A stretch of DNA of 64,000 nucleotides from NCBI GenBank assembly GCA_907163375.1, contig CAJQUW010005788.1, forward strand, positions 62,001 through 126,000. The letters run 5' to 3'. The notes below the pieces were generated by a model. The model saw only the letters and a list, made by a program, of their open reading frames with translations. It made no database searches and was not told the DNA's origin. The translations under genes and the position numbers were made by a program. Positions 23,655 through 34,699 of the stretch are shown here, one piece after another. This DNA comes from Prostheceraeus crozeri (Eukaryota; Platyhelminthes; Polycladida; Euryleptidae). Positions within the stretch are counted from its first letter, which is position 1. Every line of letters starts with the position of its first letter.

Positions 23655-26010
23655 CAGGGCTGTGGAGCCGGAGCCGAGCCGGAGCCGGAGCCTTAAGGAG
23701 CCGATGGTTTTGGTCGGAGCCGGAGCCGATTTATCACAAAGGCTCCGGCTCCGACTCCGGCTCCGATAGTTTGAGTTTTGATATAAATCTAGAATTTTGA
23801 ATGTTATTAATTGGCATCATAAAAAAATTAAATCATTTGAAATCTAAAGATATGTCTTTTAAGTATACCAATGATCTGTCCTCCACGATATCTTTCTCTG
23901 CAGTTGCCGCCTTCTTTTGTATTATATTTATTATATATTTACACACATGTGTAATATTTTTTTATTGCATATGTTTCGTAAGACTAATTTCCATATTGAC
24001 AACGTATTCTCCAAAATCCATTAATTTGAAGACTTGTTATATGCATGCTAACTAGATGATTGTAGATTCCTAGAGACAAGTCGCCAGTCATTTATGTACA
24101 CATTTCCAGTTCAGTCAGCAAAGATAATAGCTACATTTCTTGCGCAATGTCTTAAATCTAATACGGTTACTATGTAGGCTATCATCTATCGGTATGGCTA
24201 CTGGCAGAAGCTACTGGCATCTGTGACAATGCCAATTTCCTTAGATTGTATTGTAGGCTCTTGTGCAGTCCCCCCACCTACATTTTTCAAAACAATCGGT
24301 TATTCAATTTGATCAATTTTGATTGGAGGGATAACTCTTCACACTCACACGAATGACCTGACTACAAGTCCTCACATGGCTATAGCAATAAGCGATCCCC
24401 AGCCACTTCTAGTAGCGCCCTATTATTTTAATTAAAGGTATCTCATTCACAATGAATTTCCTTTGACTTCAAAATTCAAAGGGTATATTTCAATGCGAAA
24501 AACCCGAAGGCAAATTACAATGTTGACTTGCTGACGAAGTTTGCGACCAGCATGACATCGCAATTACCCACGTAGATTTTTACAACAGCACGGAATGCTT
24601 CACTCAAACCGGTGATGCTGAAACGGACATCCAATGGTGCTGCATCTTTTGACCAGAGAAAAAATGGGGGGGGGAGGACTGCACAAGAGCCGTATCGTGT
24701 AATAATATTTCACCAAATGTCATTCCCCCAGATTTCAAGAATTTTCATTATTATTTTTTCCGTCTGTCAACACCTTATGCTGATATCATGCTGACTTATA
24801 TGTAAACAATAAAAAAAGACTGAGACGCTCTCAATAAAGGCGCCTTTTGACCTCCCTTTTCTATTGTCTGTGACATTAAACCGCACTCGCATTCGAAAGC
24901 TAGCAAAGTAGATGGGATTTCTGCTCGGTGCTCGCAGTCAAATTTTTATTATGCATAGCACCCTGCAACATACTGTGTGATACTCCGAGTTCAGTTTCAT
25001 CAGCCTAACCATCATCAGAGGAATAGTGGCAATGTGTTATATATAAATTGAATATAATAATATACATGAATCATTGACGAATTATTTAGTGCAACTTTAC
25101 GCCATAATGAAAAATACGAAATTAATATAATGTAAGTTAGGCCTTAACTTATTAAGTATGCTGCATAGAATTACAAAAGTTGTCCTAAATTAGATATTTT
25201 TAATTTTTTTAAGTATAATTTTCAATTGTACATTTCTAGCCTACACTGCAATGAGGCTATCTAAATTACAATTTCTACAGATGATGAGTCGTGGGCTACC
25301 CACCGATCATATTATTCATGGACTAACAGACTATTGAATAAAGGCAATAACAAATAACAATAACAACCTAAGCTAGCCTATATACACTTTAATATTCAAT
25401 GAAGCAATTGATATCTTTATTGATAAGGTATATTTGGCTATATAGCCGATACCCTTTCATGTTCGAGTAGATACAGGCCCTATAAGCTATTTAGAGGCAT
25501 ACGCTATCCAGTTTCATATTCAAGCTTTGTAAAAAAACTTATACTACTATTCGGCCCCTGTGACGGCTAATTAGGTATATCATCATCACTCATGTGGTCA
25601 AATTTAATGTAGCCTCGTAGTAGACTGGTTGCAGGCTAGGCCAATTTATATTTAGCCAGTGCGGGAGATCTTTATCTAATTTAACCAATCCTGGCTATAA
25701 CTTTATTTTATCTTTCAGAGATAGTCAATTCATGCAAAAATATATGACAAGTATGTTATTTGTCATTATATTAGGCTATTATCATTTTTGTTATTAACTT
25801 AAGTCGTTGCTTGTTAATGAAAACTAATTTGATGATTGTAGCAAGCCTCTAAAGGCCACACCGTTATCCAAAAACCCGTTCAACGGATCCAGGATAACCA
25901 GCATAGATAGAACCTGAATTTGAAGTCGGAGCCGGAGCCGAGCCGGAGCCTTTCACATCAGTGTCGTGGAGCCGGAGCCGATGAGATAACGCATCGGCTC
26001 CACAGCCCTG
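23655..26010. mobile_element. Non-autonomous hAT element with GGAGCC-rich subterminal repeats, 8-bp target duplication
   Basis: The termini begin CAGGGCTGTGGAGCC on both sides (inverted). Both ends carry arrays of GGAGCC units (about 23664-23765 and 25926-25990), likely transposase-binding repeats. The element is flanked by GATTGAAG at 23647-23654 and 26011-26018, an exact 8-bp duplication as made by hAT transposases. The 2356-bp interior has no transposase frame, so it depends on a related element elsewhere. The clean target duplication suggests a fairly recent insertion, into the A-rich tail of a LINE remnant. Confidence 0.92.
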
Positions 26011-26018
26011 GATTGAAG

Positions 26019-26346
26019 TAATGCTGTTGTTGTTTTTTTGTAAGCCAATATATTTCTACGACTAAGCGTCGTTATCATCAGGGCACATATTATAAAATAT
26101 GATCATGACATTTTGGACATAGACGAAAATAGTTACCTCGAGTTATAGATACATTGGAAATCTCAAAAAAAATCATACCTGTTGATATCAGTTTGCTTAT
26201 GAACAATTTTATACATAAAAATAAGATGACAACGTAGTCAGCGAGCTTTGAGTGACAACAAGTTAAGAGTGCGGAGTCTGTCGCGGTAATCCAAATGACT
26301 TATATGATAAAAAGATTTAGAAATACGTCTCTGAACACTCGATCAG
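26019..26346 (-). mobile_element. CR1/Jockey-type LINE remnant, 3' part (continues at 31564)
   Basis: On the minus strand one reads H-L-D-Y-R-D-R-L-R-T-L-N-L-L-S-L, the thumb region common at the end of CR1/Jockey-group RTs. It is followed by a structured 3' tail (see 26044-26084) and an A-rich end (26030-26040). The same LINE continues at 31564, because a hAT element was inserted between the two halves. Stops and a shift are present. Confidence 0.7.
26044..26084 (-). ncRNA. Hammerhead-shaped motif at the LINE 3' end
   Basis: Read on the minus strand: CTGATGA core (26081-26075), a 5-bp helix II (ACGAC/GTCGT, 26072-26068 with 26062-26058), GAA (26056-26054), a six-base palindrome ATATAT, a U, and then GGC (26046-26044), which pairs with GCC before the core (26084-26082). 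This is the order of a type I hammerhead with a minimal helix III. Extra bases flank helix II and helix I is only 3 bp, so activity is doubtful. It may simply be the LINE's 3' recognition hairpin. Confidence 0.45.
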
Positions 26347-26893
26347 CAGTGGCGGACGCAGAAATTTCTGGTAGGGGGGTGGGGATGATTGGTGTTGTAC
26401 TCAAGCAGCCAAACAGGTGTCTCAATGCTCTAGTTGAATAAATCCGTAGATTCAAATTCAGGCACGGCATTATGCTTTACAATTCAACAGTCATAAGTTA
26501 CATCTTCTTTTCAAACAAGCTTATTAGTTGACAACAATTTGTTATAGCATTGATAGTCTTTGGGTATCAGCAATCATTTCAGCCTATTTTCCTAGAATCA
26601 TTGAGAAATCTCATAAAGGCAAGAAATTTGACTGCAATATTCATGGGACCTAAGGCTAAATTTGTAATTGTGTAGTCTTTATAAATCCATTCCTTTAAAA
26701 TGCAATATAAGTTAGCGATAACGCAATAATGTTTTCATATGACGATTACTTGTGGCTTATTAAAGCAGCTATAGCTTACATGTATATGCATACTATGATC
26801 AGCACAGTAGGCTCTTTGAAGGCCTAAACGATTGAATTCCATTTGATAAATGATCATCGTTTTATTTATAAAAATGAAATCAAAACAGGGAAT

Positions 26894-27137
26894 TCATGAA
26901 AGAATAAAGTCAGTTCGCCTTTTATACTTGTTGGCGAACACATCTATCACATGCTCAATGTCAATTCTAATTTCTGGGTGGATGTACATTAAGGCAAGTC
27001 CAGTCAAACGTTCATCTGACATTCTTGATCGCAGATAATCCTTCAGCAATTTCATGGCACCAAAGGCCCTTTTTGCAGAGCAGGTTGTTACCGGAATCGT
27101 GCAAAATATCTGGAGCATCTTCTTGATAGTGGGCATC
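26894..27137 (-). CDS. hAT transposase exon 2 (C-terminal dimerisation domain)
   Basis: The acceptor (TTTATTTCAG, ending at 27138) joins in frame to exon 1. The product reads I-F-C-T-I-P-V-T-T-C-S-A-K-R-A-F and Y-L-R-S-R-M-S-D-E-R-L-T-G-L-A-L, the hAT family dimerisation motif that completes the active site of the protein. It ends at a normal stop codon. The 393-bp intron (27138-27530) has consensus ends. Confidence 0.9.
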
Positions 27138-27530
27138 CTGAAATAAATTCAAAAAATGTGCGGAAGTTTGTGTTACAGATATTCAAATCATGAATCATTA
27201 ATGTTTCCATGAATTATTAATTATTTTCCTGTAATTATTAATCCTGAATTATTAGTCCTGTCCTGTAATTAGTCATTTTGTAAATTCCATTCTGAAATTA
27301 ACATAGCATTTTTAAACAGAAATGAAAGCAAGTCTGACAAGTAGGGCCTAGACCTAGGGCCTTTACTGTCAATATTTTCAATTGCAATAGGGCCTCCTAG
27401 GTATGTAGCCTACTAAAAGTACATTGAATGCGGAAATTATTGAAAGATCCTACTATATCACAGTGAATCGCTAACAAACTGAATTGTATTTTGTAGCTTT
27501 TTAGTCATACACTTCCATGTGATTACTTAC

Positions 27531-29776
27531 CTTTCGGGCACTAAATCAAGAGCTTCCAAAGGTGTAGTTGGGGTGTGATTTCCACTTTGTCAGAATCGCA
27601 ACCAATTGAGGAATTCAATCCGCACCTCCTCTTCATTTGGTGAGCCCAAAATTGCCTTGTACATTTCGAAGGCTGGGAGGAGATCATTCCATGTACTCGA
27701 GTTGAAGTTGGACGGAATCAGGGCAGTTATCTTTGATACCAGTGTGAAATGGGATGAAAAGTGAGATCGAAAAGATTCAAGTATGGTATCAAGATACGGA
27801 AACCAAATAGCTCTCCTGAAGTATTGGTCTTCATTGTCAGAAGGCACATTGGTTCGATGCGTTTGCCGGAGTGCAAGGCGTGGTACATGGATAGTAGCTC
27901 CCACAGAGCTTGCTAACCTCTTAGCTGCTTCGAAGGGTCCATGGGCTTCATCTGTCCATTCCGCATCATCCTTGCGCCATGTTTCCAAAGTAGATATGAC
28001 GAAATCGACGTTTTCCACCGCGTTAACCAAGTCTTGGTTGACAGTTTGCAGATATCTTGAGACGGATGCGGTCAGAGCCATAACCTTCTGGGCAGAAGAG
28101 AGAGCTACGATGAGTGTGGGCTCGGTGATTGAACGCAGGCAGGATCTTGAAGTGTCAGCAGTTTTACGGTCAGTGCAAGACAGGAGTCGTTCGAGACATT
28201 CAGCGATGTGCCTATAATTGCAGCAGAAAGTGAGCAGTGCATCATGCCGTTGGATAAATCGTGTTTCACAAAATCCTTTCAGACTTTCCATTGGGCTGCC
28301 AGCTTCTGAGAGAATTTCCCGGAGAGCTTCTCTTCTTTTGCCGGAGTGATTGAAGAAGTTAGTGGCGTCTTTCACTGATTGAAACATATCTCGAATTTCT
28401 GGGACCTCATTTGACGAGTTTAGGACTAAATTCAACACATGACTGCTGCAATGAACATAGAACGCAGAGGGACACATTTCCTGGATCCGCTGTTGAACCC
28501 CGCTCACATGGCCTGACATGGTTGATGCTCCATCATATCCCTGACCTACCAAATAATCCAGATCAAAGTTTTTGGATTTCAAATTGTCCATTATTTCATT
28601 TGCAAGATTCTCCGCAGAAAGATCGATCACGCTTTTGAACTTCATAAATTCCTCTCTTATTCTATTGATTCCATTTTCTCGGCTTACAAATCTGACGCAT
28701 AGGCAGAGCTGTTCTTTGTGAGAAGAGTTTGTGGTCTCGTCTGCAATTATGGAGAAGTATCGGGATTCATCAATATCATTCTTTATGCTTCTGAATACAG
28801 AGTCTCCACATATTTCAATCAATTCATTTTGCGTCGTCTTTGATATGTAAGTCGCATTCTTGTTTGCCTTTTCTAGATGCTCTTTGAGGACATTATCTCC
28901 CTCGTCGACCCGATATTCCAGCAGAGCTCTAAAGTTGCCCTCTTCCTTTTCTATTTCTTTACTCAGATCCAGCTGTCCATGATCGCGATGTCCGCGGAGT
29001 GCTATTCCGATCCTTCCACACAGAATTATTGTTTTGATGATGGGTATCAGGCGATTTCTTGAGTCTTTGACATTCTGTCTGTGCTGACTATTTATCTGAG
29101 AATAGACATCCATCGATGGTTTGTTCAAGATTTGCAGGAACAGGTCAGCGAATTCTTGTGAGGCTTTGTGATACTCCGTAGATAGATGGCACGAAAGATA
29201 TCCTCCTGCTCCAGTGAGATGGCTGTATTTGTTGAGGATAGATCCTACTAGCTGACCAGGTTCTGTTAATTTTCCTCTGTTGTTCTTGCTGTTTTCACCT
29301 CCAAACAGCACACATGGAACGCACAATAATCCTTGCGCACTTGGTGAGTATTTGAAACAATCATAGATTCCTGACATGTGCTGAATTCCCAAGTAGACTC
29401 TTTGTGGACGCTTGCCACCTTTCTGCGTGAAAGGAAAATCGAATTCCTTTGTTGGCATCCAATGCTCAGTTAGTAGACTCTGCTTGGTGGATTTATCCAA
29501 TCTTGTCACCATACTTGAATCTTTTTGACCTTTCCTAAAGACACAGCCTATATCATTGTCTGAGCACAATGTCATACGCTCGCTTGAAGATGGAGGTGTT
29601 GATGTGGAAGAAGTGACACAAGTAATGGGCCTGTTGCATGGAGCGTCATCCGATGATGTTGTCACACTGATGCTGTTGTCCACAGTGGATGTATTGGGTT
29701 TGGATGATAGGCCTACTCCCTTTGAGAAGAAGTCGGAAATTAATCGCATTTTCTTATTTGGCACCTCACCAGACAT
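27531..29776 (-). pseudogene. hAT transposase exon 1 (TTF-type zinc finger, DUF4371), one in-frame stop
   Basis: The start M-S-G-E-V leads into K-K-M-R-L-I-S-D-F-F, a usual opening of this transposase group. A TTF-type Cys/His finger lies at about residues 138-205 (C-V-P-C, C-H-L-S-T-E-Y-H). The RNase H-like catalytic region has S-I-I-A-D-E-T-T (Asp 346) and G-Q-G-Y-D-G-A-S-T (Asp 415). The donor at 27530/27531 reads AG|GTAAGT. A TGA at 27590-27592 (codon 729), about 20 codons before the donor, interrupts an otherwise continuous frame. The spliced length would be 830 codons including the terminal stop. This single stop is the only visible defect. Small-scale polymorphism or assembly error could account for it. 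Confidence 0.9.
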
Positions 29777-31563
29777 ACTTGTTGTAAATGAAATGAAATG
29801 GAACTTAGGCCTAGTTAGCTTATGAAATAATAAAGACTAGTTCCCAAACAAAATACATGTAGTCTTGAGCCTACATGTACATGTACAATGTTGTACATGT
29901 AATGTACAATTGTATATGCATGTCCATGGATAATGGATAACATAGGCCTATAGTAGCTACTAGTTTCAAATAAATGGCATATTGTATTATAAGCTTATAC
30001 ATGTATTAGCTGGTAATACAAATACTATGTATTTGCCAGGTTGTCGTCTGTTTTTGCAATCTGCTATGTTCTAAAGAATTTGCCTTCGTTCTTGTGCCTT
30101 ATTACAAGAAACAGTCTCATAGGTCTCATGGCTAACTTTTGTCCAAAATTTAATTTTTACTGATTTTTCTTTGGAATTTTATAAATCTGATGTGAAGAGC
30201 AAATTACTCGTCATTTTTTGTTTATTCTTGTGGAAAATCAACGCAGAACAAAATAGTTGAAAAAATTGGCTGTGAGACTTACTGCTAATGTACATGTAAC
30301 CTCAGCGACTTCTCAAAAGTAACTGGAAATACAAGTTCAAATTTTACCCCTAACTTAACTACTTCCGAGATGAGGCGCGCTACTGACTCATGACCGGAGC
30401 TGCTGGCGAATCGATCGCAACTTTAAACTTCCGTCTCCACTCTCAGGTAGGTCCTTCTCAGATGGCATCCGATCAGGGTACCTGCTAGCTTCTCAGACTG
30501 TCAAAGTTGTTGCTTTCGACACTACACCCAGACAGGTCATCCGGACGAAGTAGGGGAGGAGTTCTAAATTTGCTATTAAAACATACAGTAAGTGGTGGCC
30601 AGCCGTCACTGGGGTCATCCTACTTCTCATGGCCAAGTCGGTGGTACAGTAAGCCCTTGAGTTATTCTTCCTCCGGCGAAGCTTCGATAGCGGAGCTCTT
30701 CCGCTTTGCCACCAAAGAGGAACACCCAGGCAGTTACCCGGGGCCGAGGTCCCTCACGCCGGAGTTAGTCGAATCTGCTGTCAGAAACGACGCAGCGACA
30801 GGGCTTCTGATGCCGCTGAGGGGGTTACCCCATACCGTATTGTACCACCGACCTTGAATGTGAATGCATCATTTCATCATTTTCATCTTCAAAATTTGAA
30901 TACTTACTTCTTTAAATCAAAATAACCAATGATGAAGGACAGATAGGGATGAAAGTTTGCACGAAAAGTAGCAGCAGCAATTCAACTTGGCTCTCCTCTC
31001 AGTTGACATCGTTTACAAAGCTATCAAGAACGAATAATGCGAGAATGTGCAAATCATGCGTTCTCATTGGAAATTCAGGAACAAGTGGATAGCTCACTCG
31101 CCACTCGCCGCTCGCGTAATTCGGTTGGTCGTCAGGTCCAGAATCACTTATTCAACCTAAACGAAATCTTGCCGGAGTTGATAGGAATAACATCTGCATA
31201 TTACATAATTCAAGCAGAACTTCTAAAATCGGCATTAAACAGCAGGTCACCTGCGCCTCGTGCGTCAGGGATGCTACAGTTTAATGTAAGCAAACTTCTG
31301 CAGAGACCTCTTCATTCCTTGGTTAGAGGTTCTCTCCTTTCCTTAATTCATGTCTCCATGCTGATAAGAAATCCAAATGTTTATTATATAATAACAAGAG
31401 AAACTGGGCCAAATATGTTTCAGAATTCAGACTACCATCATTATTTGTACTTCTAAAGTACTAATTGCCAAAATGTATTGCTTGCATTTACAATCCACAA
31501 TCAAGTTTGAGCTGGTGGGGGGGGGGGATGCATCCCGGCATACCCCCCTTGGGTCCGCCGCTG
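29777..31563. other. 5' region of the hAT element, with a GC-richer block
   Basis: Upstream of the transposase on its strand. No second protein was recognised. The block at about 30361-30856 is clearly richer in G+C than the rest and carries an 11-bp inverted repeat (about 30640-30650 with 30841-30851). It may be the promoter/leader of the transposase gene, or a separate insertion. Confidence 0.45.
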
Positions 31564-31930
31564 TCGATCAGTTTGATATTTTTCACTTTATGCGGACACG
31601 ACAAAATATTGCAATATTCTAAAGCGCTACGAACGTGCACCTTGTACAAAAAAACAACCGCGTTTGGTTCTAAATAATTAAAAGATCGACGAATCAGGCC
31701 TAGTTGTCTTCGAGCTCGATTTACAATGTTTACTACATGAGAATCAAATGAAAATTCATCATCAATATATATCCCGAGATCTTTGTATATCTTAACAACA
31801 GGAACGATTATAAAACCATGAAGAGTAGAAAGCCATGTTGCGAAGAAGATATAATCTTATTAGCGTAACAGTGATCAATAATAGCACGTCTAGGAATCCT
31901 TTCCATTACACGACAAATGAAACTTGATTA
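31564..31930 (-). mobile_element. CR1/Jockey-type LINE remnant, RT part (continues at 26346)
   Basis: On the minus strand one reads K-I-Y-K-D-L-G-I-Y-I-D-D-E-F-S-F and then R-R-Q-L-G-L-I-R-R-S-F-N-Y-L and S-A-L-E-Y-C, the end of the RT palm and the thumb. Upstream is N-K-I-I-S-S-S-Q-H-G-F, an earlier RT motif, so an internal deletion removed the catalytic centre. The 8-bp duplication at 31564-31571 marks where the hAT element broke it. Confidence 0.75.
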
Positions 31931-32454
31931 GGTTGAAACGATCATGCAATCATAGTTCTTTTCAAACTTCAGTTGAAATTATTCAAATTGTTGGCACATG
32001 CTTGTATTTCAATGCAAACATGAATATCGTATTAATAAGAAATATCTCATACATCATGTGTGTAATGTCTGCATGTGTATGTTAATAGATACGTCTTAAA
32101 ATAGCATTTTAAAATTCGAAGCCTCCAATTTTGGCAGATGTTTTAAATAATAGCGGATTTGGCTATGAATGTACGTAGAAGATACTTAATTTGTGCTTTG
32201 AGCACGACTCAAATATGCGTGTGTGAATAGTGAAAGATCCAGATTTAAAGGTATCCATTTCAATGTATCTGTACGACCTGCAGATACCCAAGGAATTCAA
32301 CGTATAAGGAAATTACACAGAAATGACTGCATGTAAAAATTCTCATTTACATTGCATTATAATATGTTTGCGAACAGAAACAACAGCACGAATTGTTCAC
32401 AGAAAATAAACAGGTTGTTGCTCCCTTAAATCATTTTGCTCACTTTGCCTGATT

Positions 32455-32590
32455 TGCGAGGAGATCGAATCATTCGTTGGTGTCCTCAACAACGCGTTCA
32501 CTTATTTTCCACCAGTATCTTCTGTGACCACCAACTTTCGGGTGATAGTTAGCCAAGTGGCAATTATTCATTAAGGCTATTATCCGGCTC
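32455..32590 (-). other. Short coding-like stretch, unrecognised
   Basis: Directly following the RT scrap, the minus strand reads V-G-V-S-R-I-I-A-L-M-N-N-C-H-L and H-P-K-V-G-G-H-R-R-Y-W-W-K-I-S, with one stop further on. The composition is protein-like, but no family is recognised. It could be an exon relic or part of another repeat. Confidence 0.25.
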
Positions 32591-32696
32591 ACACCAACTT
32601 GAGATGAGGTAGTTGCTGCAGATGTTTAGATCTCCTGTCTTTGGCAGTATCACTATAACCGACTTGTTCCATTCATCAGGAACTTTCTCTTCTGAC
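32590..32696 (-). mobile_element. LINE reverse-transcriptase scrap
   Basis: On the minus strand it reads E-K-V-P-D-E-W-N-K-S-V-I-V-I-L-P-K-T-G-D and then N-Y, the conserved RT motif just before the fingers (usual form: V-P-x-x-W-x-x-x-x-I-x-x-L-P-K-K-G-D). Only about 40 codons remain. Confidence 0.65.
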
Positions 32697-34699
32697 CAAA
32701 GTGTCTAAATATGCTTCAGACTATGCTTGACTGCATATATTGACCAGGGTAATTCCATGAAATACGCACTGACGTTCTGACACAAAGTCGTCATTTCTCA
32801 CCATGAAGAAGTGGGACGATTTCCATGAAAATGCACCATACCATGCCAGATTACTTTGAAATATTAATCACTTTTCAAACATTTAATAGTCGTACTTCTT
32901 TCGATGTTGGGGGTCAAAAGGTCACTGTAACGCATGGACGTGCGCAAAATTTTCATTTTCATTTACAAAATTACATTAGATTTGCGAATATAGAATTTCA
33001 CAAATGAATTAAAGTAGTCATAATTCCCGCTCCGTTTGATTTTCGCATTTTCTCAATCGATTATCTACGAGTAAGTGAAATTCCGTTCGATTATCATACT
33101 TGTGAAACATCCCCTCCCCCCACCCCCATTAGAACAGTGTGTCCAAGGATGTCGTCTCGTAGAATCACATTTCTGATTTGGGCAAATGTAGCATTTTTAG
33201 CATAATATTCGCATCCGCACATTATGTATGAAAACAATCCAGTGATGCCCTCCCCATGGTAGAGAATTGCAAAGGCAGCTCGTCATGTCTTCAGTGACAT
33301 GTCGTTGTCACATATGATTGCCTCTCGAGATTTCTTTCATCTCTGCCAGGAATATTTTATTGTATTCTAAAATTTGTTCGTATTGTTCTGTATAGGACGG
33401 CCTCAATGTGATAGTTGATACAGTTGCAGTTTTAGATCATGTCTAGTTCAAAATTAGATGTGTCTGTTGACCCAGTACTTCAGATTTTATTTTTCTATCA
33501 TATTGATTTTCATGGTCATTTTGTAATAGAGTGGCGATCAACTAGTCAGGTTATCAGTGTGTTTTATGCAACTTTTTTAAACACAATTTCCGCTAAATTG
33601 TACTCAAGACTTTTTCGATAATCAATGTTTCTGTAGCTCAATCCAAATCGAGCAATTAAAGTATCTCCGTTGTCAATGTTGCATGGACCTCATAAGATTT
33701 TCCACAGCATTGAAATCCACACAAGAGTCTTAATACTGGATGTCTGTGTGTATGCGTTTGTATCAAAAACTGAGTTCCTATTATTATTATTAGTCGACTC
33801 AAAAATTACAAAACTTGGCTCGATTTCTAAACGTGCGAATTCAATTCAAGCCAATTTCAGGATGAAAACGTGAGAACTTTGGTTAATTGTTGGAAATGTG
33901 AGAAGCAGGGTGATTTGTTTTTAGAAAATGGAAAAATGTGACTTGTTGAGAAGTATTGCTGCCTTTTCATCCTATTATACGCCACGCGGATGTGTCAGAA
34001 TGGGCTTAGATGCATTTCGATATTTTACGCTTCTTTAAGTTCACATAAAGCTATCACATGCAAATATTGAATCAAATCTAGTTGAGCTACATGTCTGCAA
34101 TCAAAATGAATTTGTTGAGTATCAAGATTCACTATTCAATTATATCACAATCGTTACGTATGTCCTTTCCTTCTATATTTATCTAGTAGGCTATATATTT
34201 GCAAAAAGCTGTAAGCACAGTGGAACTTCCTTTATCAGTGTATTAGTTAGGCTGCAATTGTGACAACGACTCGACGAAAGGAGTACAGCTATGAATGGAT
34301 AACTCCATCAACTATCATCTGGAAGAGAGCACTTTGCGTCGTGATGGTCACAACGACATTGACAATTCCATCGTGCAAAGGGTTTCCAAAGTTTTTAACC
34401 CTTACTTTACCATGGGGTGTCTACACACCCCAAGACGTCACATTTTTTGTGTATTTCTTTAACTGGATAAAGTCCGATGATGCCCTGCCAGTTTATCCTT
34501 GAGGTGAATATCACTAAAAAGTTACAGTAATAAACTTTTTGAAGTATGAAGTAATTTCGCGGTGAAAATGTTTTTGAAAAATGTAGCGTTGTTTACCATG
34601 GGGTGTATCACACCCCAAATATATATTTGGTAACGAACAACAATGGAGGTTTATGATTGTATTCTGAATGATCCTAAAAAACAATTGGTATTCAATTTT

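Larger units (their letters stand above)
26347..31563 (-). mobile_element. Autonomous-type hAT transposon with intron-containing transposase
   Basis: Termini CAGTGGCGGACGCA and (inverted) CAGCGGCGGACCCA are typical hAT ends. The exact 8-bp duplication TCGATCAG lies at 26339-26346 and 31564-31571. The element is 5217 bp long and carries one transposase gene on the minus strand (exon 1 27531-29776, exon 2 26894-27137). It inserted into a LINE remnant, separating its two halves. The clean duplication and nearly whole gene indicate a recent arrival. Confidence 0.95.
31931..34394. other. Mostly unrecognised DNA with LINE scraps
   Basis: No complete gene found. It contains the fragment at 32455-32696 and otherwise AT-rich sequence with short open frames lacking motifs. 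Confidence 0.45.

Noticed and set aside
27590-27592. Reading the TGA in the hAT transposase as selenocysteine or programmed read-through
   Set aside because: No selenocysteine context is known for hAT transposases. A simple inactivating change is the plain explanation.
30507-30857. 116-codon frame in the hAT 5' region as a second transposon protein
   Set aside because: No recognisable motif. It follows from higher GC content and is on the strand opposite the transposase gene.
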